A stretch of DNA of 64,000 nt from Onthophagus taurus (lineage: Eukaryota > Arthropoda > Insecta > Coleoptera > Scarabaeidae): contig NC_091971.1 in NCBI RefSeq assembly GCF_036711975.1, forward strand, positions 3,045,501 to 3,109,500. The letters are read 5' to 3'. A model generated the notes under the pieces. It had not been told where the DNA came from and searched no databases. It saw only the letters and a list, made by a program, of their open reading frames with translations. This document shows, piece after piece, positions 1 through 11,025 of this stretch; positions within the stretch are counted from its first letter, which is position 1; each line of letters begins with the position of its first letter. Both the position numbers and the translations under genes were made by a program.

Positions 1-558
1 TGAGGTTAAGCCCGGTGCGGCGGCGGTGTTTGGTCGAGAAAACGCGGAGTATGGTAATGTTGAGATATTCAGACTACTAAATGGTATGCGTGGTCTGTTC
101 TTGACCTTCTACCGGTAGATTATAAATACGTATAAATGTATAACGTAGGCATACACTACTTCCTGTTTCATTTCTATTGAACACGTTATTGTGCATTGTG
201 TGATTTATGCACTGCGCATTAACTATTTGCGCATAGACTTTGAAACGGTATCGATTCAGATATAAGTCGAGGTTTATGAATATTTATAATCTATTTACGT
301 GGAAATCAGTTAGTTTTTTTTAAATATTGAACGAACAGGTATGTATGAATGAAAAAAATAATTACAGAATTCTGAATACTGAATTTATTACATAATGTTG
401 TAACAGTTATGTAGGTAAGTAAGATTTTGAGTTAATTTCATTGCTTTATATACAATGGAGCCGTTACACATTTTTTTATTGGTTTATTCGATAGTTTAGC
501 AAAATTGAAGACTTCTATAATTTTTTATTTTTCAAACTGGGCTTTAGCTTTTCCAAAA
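1..558. other. Gene-free left edge
   Basis: I see no supportable coding region. The first 60 bases are GC-rich; the rest is AT-rich with T-runs. It ends at the A-rich edge of the foldback element's left arm. Confidence 0.4.
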
Positions 559-584
559 AAAAAATAATAAAAATTTGAAAAACT

Positions 585-839
585 TTGGAGACGTCACCGT
601 CGTTTCGCAAGCGATTGGTTGAAATAAAAATCAATAAAAGGTGCATGAGCGAGATGCCACGAGAATCTTATGCGCTAGAAGATGAGATACGAACTATGCA
701 CGTTTGTGTCTTCTTGATCTTACACGAAAACCTCGTAAATTTTTTGAATTTAATATTAATTATTGCAAAAATTAAACAATTTTATGATCTAAAAATGTTA
801 CCAATCCTTCTATTTTTACATAGTTTATCGATTTTTTGA
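585..839 (+). other. Foldback-arm ORF, copy 1 (84 aa, unrecognised)
   Basis: An 84-codon frame with a lysine/arginine-rich first third and a hydrophobic second half. It has no recognisable domain. Its only support is conservation as an open frame in both arms (see 4312-4566); near-identity of the arms could keep it open by chance. It may be a fragment of a transposon protein or no protein at all. Confidence 0.25.
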
Positions 840-1809
840 TTTTTTGTTATTCTTCGTTGATTAAGAGTGGTCTCGTGTCGTTAAGAGTGGCGACGATAGC
901 AACAAACCTCCCAGCAACAAACTTTTACCCGTAATTTCCTATTTACTTTCTTAGCTGATATCTTCCTTATAATTAGGGATAGCGAAAAACTAAATGCACC
1001 ACTTGAAAGCTTGAATCTTTCTCTATCTAAAATCGGGTTTTCGTCTGCCGATAAGTTGATATTAAGATCAATAAAAAATGAAGAACACCGCGCTGTACTT
1101 AAAATAGCTCAAAATTACCAAACTTCAAGGCCTTGTGCAATTGTTACGAAACCGAATTTTAAAAAACTGTTATCACAGTCAGAAAGGGCGCTCCTTCAGC
1201 TATCTTAATCCGGGTTTTCGTCGGTCAATATCTATCGGCGTCATGCTTAAATCACCCTTAATGTCCATCCCTACACGCAGAAACGCTTAAGTACTCTTCC
1301 TCTAAACAACTTTCTTATATGAGCAGGAGAAAACTCTAGAACCATATCTATCTTATGGGAAATTTCCTGCTCTTTCTAGTGGTGTATAACACGCGACGAT
1401 CGCGCGCTTGCACAAACACGTTTTGTGCCAAAAACTACTAACGTTGTGGATTTTTCTGTTTCTAGTTAACCCCCATTTGTGACAGAGTCTGTCACGACGA
1501 CCTGAGTGAAAATCATTATAAACGATTTATGGAAAAATCCCTGAAATCGGTCTAAAGATTTAACTTTTGTGCAATTTTTTGGTATAGATTTCAAAATTGT
1601 TCCCTCATTTTTAACCCTTAGCGGCTTTTATAGAGACCACTTGTCAATAAGGTCAAATAGTTGCATTACCATAACTAAATCGTTTCTAAAAACGAAAAAA
1701 TAATTTACCCGTTAAACGGTTTAACGAGTTATGACGCAATCGATATTTTTTTCAAATGGCAATCCCCGATTTTTATTACGGAATACAAAAGAAGATTTTT
1801 TTCTGAATC

Positions 1810-1952
1810 TATACTCTGTTTTTAACCAGGAGGAGTAAACGCGAAAGCCAGATTTACACTAGGAAAAATCACCAGAAAATATCACCAGATATTTTGGCGG
1901 TAAATTTAAATTAATAATTATTCTACTCCTCCTGGTTTAAAAACAGAGTATA
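1810..1952. mobile_element. Short TIR element, 143 bp (MITE type, copy A)
   Basis: It begins TATACTCTGTTTTTAACCAG and ends in the inverted counterpart, CTGGTTTAAAAACAGAGTATA. The first ~105 bp are nearly identical to copy B at 2601-3006, so copy A looks like an internally deleted version. It lies immediately left of the 122-bp tandem array, with copy B on the right. TA-rich ends fit a TA-targeting family, but the duplication cannot be separated from the terminus. Confidence 0.7.
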
Positions 1953-2510
1953 ATTGCCAAAGAAAACTTCAAGGTATAATTAATGTTTGTAAACAAAACT
2001 AACCTTACCTAACATTCCTTCACGCTATAATTGACATTACAAAAGAAAACTTCACGCTATAATTGCCATTACTAATTGCCAAAGAAAACTTCATGGTATA
2101 ATTAATGTTTGTAAACAAAACTAACCTTACCTCACATTCCTTCACGCTATAATTGACATTCTAAAAGAAAACTTCACGCTATAATTGCCATTACAAATTG
2201 CCAAAGAATACTTCATGGTATAATTAATGTTTGTAAACAAAACTAACCTTACCTAACATTCCTTCACGCTATAATTGACATTACAAAAGAAAACTTCACG
2301 CTATAATTGCCATTACAAATTGCCAAAGAATACTTCATGGTATAATTAATGTTTGTAAACAAAACTAACCTTACCGAACATTCCTTCACGCTATAATTGA
2401 CATTATAAAAGAAAACTTCACGCTATAATTGCCATTACTAATTGCCAAAGAATACTTCATGGTATAATTAATGTTTGTAAACAAAACTAACCTTACCTAA
2501 CATTCAACGT
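1953..2510. repeat. Tandem repeat, 122-bp unit, about 4.5 copies
   Basis: The landmark TCATGGTATAATTAATG recurs at about 2091, 2213, 2335 and 2457, exactly 122 bp apart. A diverged first copy (TCAAGGTATAATTAATG) is at about 1970. Within each unit the short phrase TTCACGCTATAATTG occurs twice, so the unit is itself a partial duplication. Copies differ by only a few bases. It lies between the two short TIR elements, suggesting an array that arose inside or between them. Confidence 0.85.
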
Positions 2511-2600
2511 CTGAAGACACAGGGCTAAACCCGAAACTTAAAAATATACAACTTAGCGCAGAATAACAATTAAAACTAGAACTAACACTTGCACTAGAAC
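2511..2600. repeat. Relic of the palindromic CTAGAAC satellite family
   Basis: The phrases GGCTAAACCCGAA and AACTAGAACTAACACT, separated by about 45 bp, match the monomers of the large arrays at 31.0-34.5 and 37.8-39.9 kb. One incomplete, diverged unit is present. Confidence 0.5.
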
Positions 2601-3006
2601 TATACTCTGTTTTTAAACCAGGAGGAGTAAACGCGAAAGTCAGATTTACACTGGGAAAAATCACCAGAAAATATCACTAGATATTTTGGCGGTAAATTTA
2701 AATTATTATTTATTTATTTACTTATTATTGTATTTATTTTCGTTTGTTATCGTCAACACTATACATACAAATTAACATTGAAGTTATGAGTGTATTTATT
2801 TCAAAATATAATAAAAAGGGGTTTAAGAACACAAAATATACAATAATGACACGAAACTGTCGAATTATCAATTACCTAACCTTCAAATTCAAAATCAAAA
2901 TTCAAAATTGCCTGTGTGTGAACCTTCCTCGCATTCAACCAATCACGTGCAAGGTCAATCTGGTGACAAATTTAAAATACTCCTCCTGGTTTAAAAACAG
3001 AGTATA
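2601..3006. mobile_element. Short TIR element, 406 bp (MITE type, copy B)
   Basis: It has the same left terminus as copy A (TATACTCTGTTTTTAAACCA) and the same inverted right terminus (GGTTTAAAAACAGAGTATA). The left ~105 bp match copy A; the interior is longer and AT-rich. An 87-codon open frame inside (2744-3007) runs into the terminal repeat and has no recognisable domain, so I do not call it a gene. Confidence 0.7.
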
Positions 3007-3079
3007 GTACATTCAATATTAATATTGATTTAAACTTTAATTATTTCAAATTTAAATTAATGATAAAAATAGCAGTAGC

Positions 3080-3245
3080 CATGAGTAACTATGGTAACCA
3101 ATAATTTTTAACAATTCCCTGTTTGTCAAAAACTGATTTAGTAGCTTCTTGAGGTGTGGTGGCGCGCCATCTTGTTGGAATAACTACCGTCGGAATTGAG
3201 TTGGGTCAAAATTAGCGGGATGGAAGGAATAGCACAGTTTTCAAA
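3080..3245 (-). pseudogene. Mariner-type transposase relic
   Basis: On the minus strand 3154-3180 reads FQQDGAPPH, the hallmark of the second catalytic-Asp region of mariner/IS630-type transposases. It is followed in frame by LKKLLNQFLTNRELLK and preceded by CYSFHPANFDPTQFRR and a stop codon. No flanking catalytic blocks or terminal repeats are visible, so this is a decayed scrap in the core of the foldback element. The family level (IS630/Tc1/mariner) is established from the motif; the subfamily is not determined. Confidence 0.6.
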
Positions 3246-4311
3246 AATTTAAACATGACTTTCCAGTTAAGGTTTCCTCAAATCTTTTGCGGATATTGGG
3301 TGTGCGCATTTTAATGTCTACAGTAAAGTAACTAAATTTAAAGTCTACTAGTATGTTTACTAGTAACTCTACTAGTATGGGATGTAATCACAAAGTCTCC
3401 TGATTTTTCAGCATATAATACGGTGGTGAGGGAAAAAAGTAGAGTTGCCATTTAAAAAAATAAACTTTTTGAGATACGGAAATTTGACGCACATTTCTGA
3501 CCATCCCGTATAACTTTAATTAATAATTGTTGTTAAATTAAAATGTATAATTGTTATTAAAAGACACCATTAGAAAGAGCAGAAAATTTTCAATAAGATA
3601 GATATGGTTCTAGAGTTTTTTCCTGCTCATATAAGAAAGTTATCGACCCGAACAAGATTTAAGAATGGCTAAAACGTGTGAATTTAGCAGTTTTTAGCAA
3701 AAAATTTACGTGTGCAAGCGCGTGATCGCCGCGTGTTATACATCACTAGAAAGAGCAGGAAATTTCCGATAAGATAGATATATTTCTATAGTTTTCTCCC
3801 TATCAAATAAGAAGGTTGTTTAGAGGAAGAGTATTTAAGCGTTTCTGCGTGTAGGGATGGACATTAAGGGTGATTTAAGCATGACGCCGATAGATATTGA
3901 CCGACGAAAACCCGGATTGAGATAGCTGAAGGAGCGCCCTTTCTGAGTGTGATAACAGTTTTTTAAAATTCGGTTTCGTAACAATTGCATAAGGCCTTGA
4001 GGTTTGATAATTTTGAGCTATTTTAAGTACAGCGCGGTGTTCTTCATTTCTTATTGATCTTAATATCAATAATTATCGGCAGACGAAAACCCGGTTTTAG
4101 ATAGAGAAAGATTTAAGCTTTCAAGTGGTGCATTTAGTTTTTCGCTATCCCTAATTATAAGGAAGATATCAACTAAGAAAGTAGATAGGAAATTACGGGT
4201 AAAAGTTTGTTGCTGGGAGGTTTGTTGCTATCGTCGCACGGGTAATATCTTCTCCCTTTCGGTTTCCTGTAGACACGAGACCACTCTTAATCAACGAAGA
4301 ATAACAAAAAA

Positions 4312-4566
4312 TCAAAAAATCGATAAACTATGTAAAAATAGAAGGATTGGTAACATTTTTAGATCATAAAATTGTTTAATTTTTGCAATAATTAATATTA
4401 AAATCAAAAAATTTACGAGGTTTTCGTGTAAGATCAAGAAGACACAAACGTGCATGGTTCGTATCTCATCTTCTAGCGCATAAGATTCTCGTGGCATCTC
4501 GCTCATGCACCTTTTATTGATTTTTATTTCAACCAATCGCTTGCGAAACGACGGTGACGTCTCCAA
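4312..4566 (-). other. Foldback-arm ORF, copy 2 (84 aa, unrecognised)
   Basis: Inverted counterpart of the frame at 585-839, same length, differing at one residue by my reading. See that entry for the caveat that arm homogenisation could explain its openness. Confidence 0.25.
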
Positions 4567-4599
4567 AGTTTTTCAATTTTTTATTATTTATCTTATCGG

Positions 4600-4760
4600 T
4601 TTTAGATAGAGAAAGATTCAAGCTTTCAAGTGGTGCATTTAGTTTTTCGCTATCCCTAATTATAAGGAAGATATCAGCTAAGACAGTAGATAGGAAATTA
4701 CGGGTAAAAGTTTGTTGCTGGGAGGTTTGTTGCTATTGTCGCACGGGTGAAGATATTGAC
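4600..4760. repeat. Direct duplicate of foldback arm segment
   Basis: The segment from GTTTTAGATAGAGAAAG to GTTGCTGGGAGGTTTGTTGC closely repeats 4095-4245 in the same orientation, and matches the left arm at about 890-1045 inverted. It shows that arm material extended or duplicated beyond the element's right edge. Confidence 0.7.
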
Positions 4761-7700
4761 GCATCTAATATTGTTAAGAATAAAATTTGCTACAATAATC
4801 CTTGCGTAAATATATTTCAAACAAATGAGCAAATTGTTAAATCACATGTATTACATTAAGATTGTACTATACCGGGTTAACATAAGATACTTATTGAGAT
4901 AGATTGAGTATCATTAGTTAAAAAAATAGTTCGTTAGATACACCAAAATGATCTATTCATTTTTTGTAGGTAAATAATACAATGTTGTGTTATAGCTTGA
5001 TTAAGTGGGTTTAATAAATTTAATCGTTACCTATTTTAGTCTACCACTGTGATTCTCTACAGGACATCAAAACGTCACATCAAGAAGGACATCAAGTGAA
5101 TATCTACGGAATGCAGTCAGACAATTCTCTTATTAGCTCAACGTTAAGAAGCGAAGTAGGAGGAAGGAATGTCCGGCAAACTCCCTCACAACTAGATCTC
5201 GCGCCAACTACCTATCTCCATCGCTTTAATGGTACACGTAATAAATTATGTACTCCTAGTAAACAGTTAGCAATTAAAGAAGCATTTTTCAAGCGGGAAT
5301 TCGAAAGTTTACTTTTATTTCGTTTTATGTAATCTGTCCCCGGAAAGGGCACGTGTTACACCTGTCAAAGGTAGACTTGTTTTTTCATTATGGTGTAATG
5401 TAGAATTTCGTTCATGGTTGCGCGCACACGTTCGGGACATTAAGCGCGGGCAAAAAAAGTAAGGTGCAAGGAAGGACCATGCGATCAACCAACCCGAACT
5501 ATTTTACTTCCGATACAAACTTCCGTATTGTACATATGTGCACCTGTCTTCCTTCGCATTATTCCAATTTGATTGTTTGATATTGTTTGTGAATATTAAC
5601 GGTTAAAGAAATGATTTTAGTTGGAGATGAAAAATATACTTGTTACTTGTTGCTAAGGAGAAGAGAAGTCTTCTTCGTTTTCGATGCTGGTGGTGGTACG
5701 ATGGTAGTTATTTGCCAAAATCCAAAATAAATCATCCTGCACGGTGATTTACGAAGACACTGACTGTTAATGCCGGGGCCGTGGCCGAGTGGAACTCGGT
5801 GAGCGAGTGAATCACGGTCGAGAGTTGTCCTCGTGAACGGGAGAAAGACTTTTTGGACGGCGGCTTATGCGGGAGGAACGGCAGACAGGAGCGGCCTAAG
5901 TTCAGAACGATGTTGCACTTAACGAGACATCGTGGTCCAAAGATAGTATAAGATGCAAGTGATGCTCTTAACCTAATTACATCTAGAGCTAACAACTTAC
6001 AAAGAAAAATAAATACTTTTTTTAAACAATACAAATTGTAACATCTTCAACGATATAAATACAAAAGTATAACTCGATTTCTCTTCTGATTCTTATTAGT
6101 CATAGTATTTATTCGACACATGTTGAATGTGGGTATAAAACATGATTCGGCAAGTTAAGACATTGTGTACTGAAACTTATTACGGTACTGGTTATAAGAA
6201 GAGAGTTTTTCGTCTCCGTTGGCCCGGCATCGGTTCGGTTTTTCGTGTAATCTTTTTACCATGGCATAAAACGAAACAATGCGTCCGGCCGACGAACGCG
6301 CGGTTAAATGTTTTACGAGTTGCCGGTTTGTCCACCCGGCTTATACAAAAGGACGCGAAGCTTTTCTGGCGGCGCGGGTGAGTCGAAAGCTCTTCGCCGA
6401 TGTGGCCCAGAGCGGTCAGCAGGTTACGACTTCCTAGATCGTAAATAATGTCGAAAAATAAAATTTTGACCCAAATAACGCCAGCAGTAAAGTTCTTTTT
6501 ACAGGCGGCCCGACGATTTACGGCTACTATTAACGTTGGTTTTAATAAACGTACCCGAACAATTGACTGCCAAAATTGGCAACACGTCCCGGTTTCAAAC
6601 CTATATAATCCAGCCAATAACAATTATACCGTTAAATAATTAAATAAACCAAAAAAAAATAGATTAAAAACTTTAAAAGATTGAGTTTAACACTTTTATG
6701 ATGGTACTAAAAAAATCATTTTGACAGCGAAGGTGAATTTGCTTCATTAAGGTTTAATTTGATAAAGTTGCAAAATTATTTTGTGTCAATTAATGTTATG
6801 ATTATTGCAATTAATCATACTCATATTAAGTAAGTACAATGATATTTTCATCGTGAAAGTTGCAAAGTTTAAAACTGTCACCAATAAATCTTCCGGCATA
6901 AATTATTTCATTTCAACTTAAAATTTAGCAATTTTTCTTTGGTGGTATGGCCGTTGAGGATTTTGTCGTTTTAAACCTTAATACAATTACACCGGGAGCA
7001 CATTTATCACAATATATTTAGTCTTTAGGCTAAGTACGAATCTGTCACAGTAGGCCTTAATCGCTTTAAGCCACCAAAGCCACAAGAGACACGTCCAGAG
7101 GACCCCGAAGCCATCTAGAGGCCGCGCGCGGTGGCGATTTATTGATATTGCATTCTCGGTGCCTCGGGAGGACGTTTTTATTTAATATTGCCCATCGCAT
7201 TACCGTTAAATCAAACGGATTTATCCCTTTTCTTTTTCTCTCTCGTCCCGAGGAACGGCCTCGGTTCGTTGGCTAACCTGCTTTCTCGGACCAAAGTACG
7301 GCTGAAGACCATTGTCCAAATTCGCGATGCTCACTAATTCCGCATTACCGGTTGTTCTGTGTACGATTCCTTAATCAACCGTCCATTGTAAACGTTACGG
7401 CCCGGACGGCGATAATTGAGGATAACGACCTGTGTAATGATTGTTTATTACCCATTGGGAATGGTGGAAATGTTCAATCGATGACGTAGTGTTCACCAAA
7501 AAATAAATATGATCCACTCATACACGCTGAATGAATGGAATGATTTCATATGAATTATTCATGAAATGATTTGTTAAATTTATTTCTTGGAAAATCTTTT
7601 AAACACAACAACAAATAAAGAAAATAAAAATATTATGTAAAAAAAAACACACACAAGGATAAATGAAGGTTAATACCTTATATTGAAATCGCTCCACATT

Positions 7701-8135
7701 TTCACCTCCGTTAAGTAAACAATGTAACAAAGAACAATTTCGTTCTCTATTCGGATAAATCGTGACCGGAGCGAGGCGATCCGCCAATTACTTACACTGG
7801 TTTGTGGGACAGAAACGCGGGCTACAACAGCCGAGGGGCAGTAAAAATGAAAGACTTTTACAGCCTGCCGTAATTTAATTTCAGAAACTGTTAACATACT
7901 TACACGGACAATAAGGTTTACCCAATTTGTGAACAATAACCGGTCGTTACAGTTTTCCCGCTACCGTACCCGACTTTTTATCTCTTTTTTTGCACTGACG
8001 ACCCGACGTTTACGACCCGGTGCCCCTTTCGTTTCTTTCCGCACTTAGTACAGGAAGATCGTTGTAAAAGAAAACAGGAAACCTACAACTACAATTGAAA
8101 TTAGAAATAGAGACATAGAAACAGTAAAAATCAAA
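4761..8135. other. Gene-free stretch with GC-richer blocks
   Basis: Scattered short open frames on both strands (for example 5096-5332, 5732-6034, 6192-6623) have no recognisable domains, and some overlap in antisense. GC-richer blocks at about 5750-5900, 6200-6430 and 7040-7420 stand out from the AT-rich background. They could be regulatory DNA or untranslated exons of a gene outside the window; the sequence alone does not decide this. Confidence 0.35.
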
Positions 8136-8139
8136 GTTC

Positions 8140-8395
8140 AAATAATGATAAGTTATGTTGTTTTAGGGCTAGATTGAACTGCTTTAAGGTTCGATTACTT
8201 TGTAGTTGAGTTCTTTTAAAATAAAGTTATTTTGCTTTAGGATTAGATTCGGTTTCGATTATGATTCGATTAAGTTGCTTTATGGCTGATTTGGCTTGCT
8301 TTGTTGCTGAGTTGATTTATAGTTGAGTTACTTGTGCTTGAGGTACTTTGAGGTCGAGTTGTTTTGGTGTTTGATTAGGATTAGGTTATTTTGTG
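8140..8395. repeat. Degenerate G/T-rich minisatellite (GAGTTGCTTTG-like)
   Basis: The plus strand is poor in C and built of loose variants of GAGTTGCTTTGNGGTTGA, such as GATTAAGTTGCTTTATGGCT and GATTTGGCTTGCTTTGTTGC. The pattern resumes right of the inserted hAT element at about 11085-11100 (TGAGTTGAGTTGCTTTAG). The complementary pattern fills 23690-24220. Confidence 0.5.
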
Positions 8396-8829
8396 TTCTG
8401 AAAGCAGACTTTTTTACTTTAAGTAGTTTACTGCCAGTACTTTCAAATTGTAGGTACTTAATACTTGTACTTTCAGTATTTAGCTTAAAATGTACTCGAT
8501 ACTTGCTACTTGTTTGACATAACAAGTACTTCAAAAACTATTTGTTTACTCCAAGTAGTTTATCTACTTCCAGTACTTTCAATAGTAAGTAAAGTAACAA
8601 TTTTTTAAAGTTTTTTTATACCTAACATTTATCATCATACGTATATTAGTTATATACTTAACAGTGGTAGTTTATACTTTATCATTAACCATTCACTACA
8701 TAGTGTTTGATTCATTCTTAATTCCCATCCCATCTCTTTACTATTTCAAAATTTAAATTATGCAAAATAATTCGCAGTTTGTATTTTTGATGTTTCAATA
8801 AGTTTTGATAGTTGCGATCAGATGATCAT

Positions 8830-9160
8830 AGACTTGATAAACTTTTGTCGGTACAACAGCAGATATATAGTCTTGTAAGAAGAGAAATTTCATCGGAGTA
8901 ACTTGTCATTGGATTGTTATCGATTTGAAGGAACACATTCATATGATAGAATTGCAGAAATTTTAGACGATATTTATAAGGCATATGATCTTGATGGAAA
9001 AATTCTAGCCACAATTACTGACAATGGGTCAAATTTCGTTAAGTGTTTCAAGAATTTGGAGTTTATGCGGATAAAGAAACTGAAGAAAATAATATAAAAC
9101 AGGTGTCTGAAACGATCGAAACTGGGCATTAAAATGTAGCCGAAGAAACTGAAATTGTTT
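8830..9160 (+). pseudogene. hAT transposase fragment
   Basis: A frame at 8903-9097 contains DGKILATITDNGSNFVKCF, a pattern typical of the catalytic core of ZBED-like hAT transposases (the TDNGSNFVKAF block), preceded by SYDRIAEILDDIYKAYD. Just upstream, in another frame, GVTCHWI resembles the preceding hAT block, so at least one frameshift separates them. Only about 80 of the usual 600 or more residues are present. It lies inside the hAT element defined by the TCTGAAAG duplication. Confidence 0.75.
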
Positions 9161-9318
9161 CAGATTAAGAGAGTACTTAAACGAGTAATTATTTTGTACT
9201 GGGTACTTGAAATTTTAGTTTCAAGTAAAATTACTTATTACTCCAAGTACTTTTTAAAAATACTTGTTACTTAGTACTTGAAATACTTGTTGCGATAGGC
9301 ACAACGCCAACTCTAGCA

Positions 9319-10799
9319 ATGGAGGTTCTGCTTGGCCTATCTCCTCTGCATTTGCATATAGAGAAAGTGGCTAGAACAACCATTTACAGATTTAAGCAAT
9401 ATGCTCAAAACTGTTCCGACATGTCCTACCAATGGGCTGCGGAAGACATTATAAGCACTGATACTGTGCTATCAATGCCGTCAGATTTGGCGGTATCACT
9501 ATCAGTGATTAATGCTCGATACCAGATTGTACTGCCTGAGCGGCAGTCCTGGATCGAAAATGAAAATTCTCTGGTTCCGGCAGACATTTGCTTGTACAGG
9601 GTGTCCAAATTTCGATGGGTTTGCAGGGTATCTCAGTTATTATGAAAGATAGAAAGTTGCGGCTTTCGCGAACCTGAGCTACTTTTTTGTGAAACTTACA
9701 ATGACGCAAACCAAATTTTCATAGCCCTCTTCGTTTTTGATATACAGAGAGTGTTTCAAAATTAACGATTTTCAGACAGCTCCTGTATCCCGGCTATCCG
9801 GAAACGTAAAAACGGGTTCTAATAGATTTTTTCACGTAGAATCCAATGGTGCACGTAGAATTTTTCTAGTCATCACGGTTTTTGAGTTATAAAGAGTTAA
9901 GTATTTTAGAAGTTGAGTATTTAGTATTTGAGTTGTGTTTATAACTCAAAAACCGTGATGACTAGAAAAATTCTACGTGCACCATTGGATTCCACGTGAA
10001 AAAATCTATTAGAGCCCGTTTTTACTTTTTTACTAAGTTTCCGGATAGCCGAGATACAGGAGGTGTCTGAAAATCGTAAATTTCAAACACTCCCTGTATA
10101 TCAAAAACGAAAAGGGCTATGAAAATTTGGTTTGCGCCATTGTAAGTTTCACAAAAAAGTAGCTCAGGTTCGCGAAAGCCGCAACTTTCTATCTTTCATA
10201 ATAAATGAGATACCCTGCAAACCCATCGAAATTTGGACACCCTGTACACAGATGGATCAAAAACGCCTGAAGGGGTAGGAGCAGGAGTATACTGCCAGAC
10301 ACCTCGAATTAAGCAAGCCTACAGCCTGGGTACGTACTGTACTGTATTCCAGGCGGAAGTATTTGCTATTGACATGGGTGCTAAAATCCTTCTTGAAAGA
10401 GAGGTGAAGAACATGACAGTACGAATTTTCTCAGACAGTCAAGCCGCTCTCCAGGCGCTGCAAGCCGTGAAAACGGTGTCGGCTCTGGTTAATGATTGTA
10501 AGAGAACATTAAACACACTGAGTTGTGATAACAGAGTCTCTCTGATCTGGGTCCCGAGTCACTCTGGGGTTGCTGGCAATGAAGCGGCAGATAAGCTAGC
10601 ACGAGATGGCAGTGCTGAAGCGTTTGTGGGACCGGAACCAGCAGTTGGTGTATCATTTGCGATGGCCAAATATAGGATTGGACTGTGGGCTGAAGAGAGA
10701 CTTCGCCTACTGTGGACCAGTTCTCCTGGAATGAGACATGCTAAGGTGTTTATTAACATCGCCACTGTTAAACCCGGGAAACACTGTCAAAAGATCTGA
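9319..10799 (+). pseudogene. Non-LTR retrotransposon ORF2 remnant, RNase H domain
   Basis: Residual polyprotein of the retroelement, split by a foldback insertion. The first part (9319-9596) covers the end of the reverse transcriptase and linker. The second part (from 10245) gives RNase H: YTDGSK with the first catalytic Asp, FQAEVFAID with the Glu, FSDSQAALQAL with the second Asp, then WVPSHSGVAGNEAADKLA with the His and last Asp. So all four expected catalytic positions are present. The two parts are in the same frame once the insertion and one TA copy are discounted. After 10799 the reading continues only after a frameshift (LSPSKVLMFVKSIGLHGE). 5' truncation leaves no complete reverse transcriptase. 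Confidence 0.85.
9595..10246. mobile_element. Palindromic foldback MITE, 648 bp, TA target duplication
   Basis: The element 9597-10244 begins CAGGGTGTCCAAATTTCGAT and ends with the inverse, finishing GGACACCCTG. It is an almost complete palindrome: arms of roughly 300 bp around a short loop near 9900-9940. TA at 9595-9596 and 10245-10246 is the target duplication. It interrupts the codons between ADICL and YTDGSK of the host retroelement. A possible relative ending CACCCTGTAC lies at about 44820. Confidence 0.9.
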
Positions 10800-11025
10800 A
10801 TGACCTTTCGCCGAGCAAGGTATTAATGTTCGTAAAGAGCATTGGACTGCACGGTGAAATTTGATAACGATATCTATCGGGGTACAATAGATCCTTAGGG
10901 TCGCGGTGCAAGGTTGGTTGGTCTGCCTACCCGATATGTATTCTATGTAATGTAATGTAATGTAGTACTTGAAGTAAAAATAATTAATAACGCTACTTGT
11001 ACTGGCAACCTACTGTGTCTGAAAG

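Larger units (their letters stand above)
559..4592. mobile_element. Large foldback-type element with about 0.85-1 kb inverted arms
   Basis: The left arm (about 559-1410) reappears inverted at about 3560-4592. Both arms carry the same 84-aa ORF (585-839 plus; 4312-4566 minus), which I see differing at one residue, and the same further ORF segment (1011-1208 plus; 3875-4069 minus). Outer edges match in an A-rich run followed by TTTGGAGACGTCACCGTCG. The inner right arm has an extra diverged copy of the arm end (3565-3720). A direct copy of part of the right arm continues at 4600-4750. The core (about 1410-3560) holds a tandem repeat, two short TIR elements and a transposase relic, described separately. 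I cannot assign a family and found no clear target-site duplication. Confidence 0.75.
9283..10962 (+). mobile_element. 5'-truncated non-LTR retrotransposon (RT C-terminus plus RNase H) with 11-bp TSD
   Basis: TAGTACTTGAA flanks the element at 9272-9282 and 10963-10973. The body opens in frame as the end of a reverse transcriptase (TTPTLAMEVLLGLSPLHLHI at about 9301-9360) and runs into an RNase H domain. The 3' end is a short TAATG repeat tail, as expected for target-primed insertion. A palindromic foldback element interrupts it at 9597-10244. The RNase H plus simple-repeat tail suggests an R1/LOA/I-type clade; I cannot place it more precisely. Confidence 0.8.
8397..11025. mobile_element. hAT-type element with 8-bp target duplication, host of two nested insertions
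   Basis: TCTGAAAG occurs at 8397-8404 and 11018-11025 and fits the 8-bp duplication typical of hAT elements. The element between (8405-11017) starts CAGAC and ends CTGTG, with subterminal clusters of AAGTACTT/AGTACTTG motifs on both sides. A transposase scrap lies at 8830-9160. The right part is split by a non-LTR retroelement (9283-10962). Established knowledge: hAT elements have 8-bp duplications and short CA-type termini. Confidence 0.7.

Noticed and set aside
6192-6623. 143-codon minus-strand frame overlapping a plus-strand frame of 79 codons
   Set aside because: Both lie in a GC-rich patch and overlap in antisense; neither has domain features. Likely chance openness.
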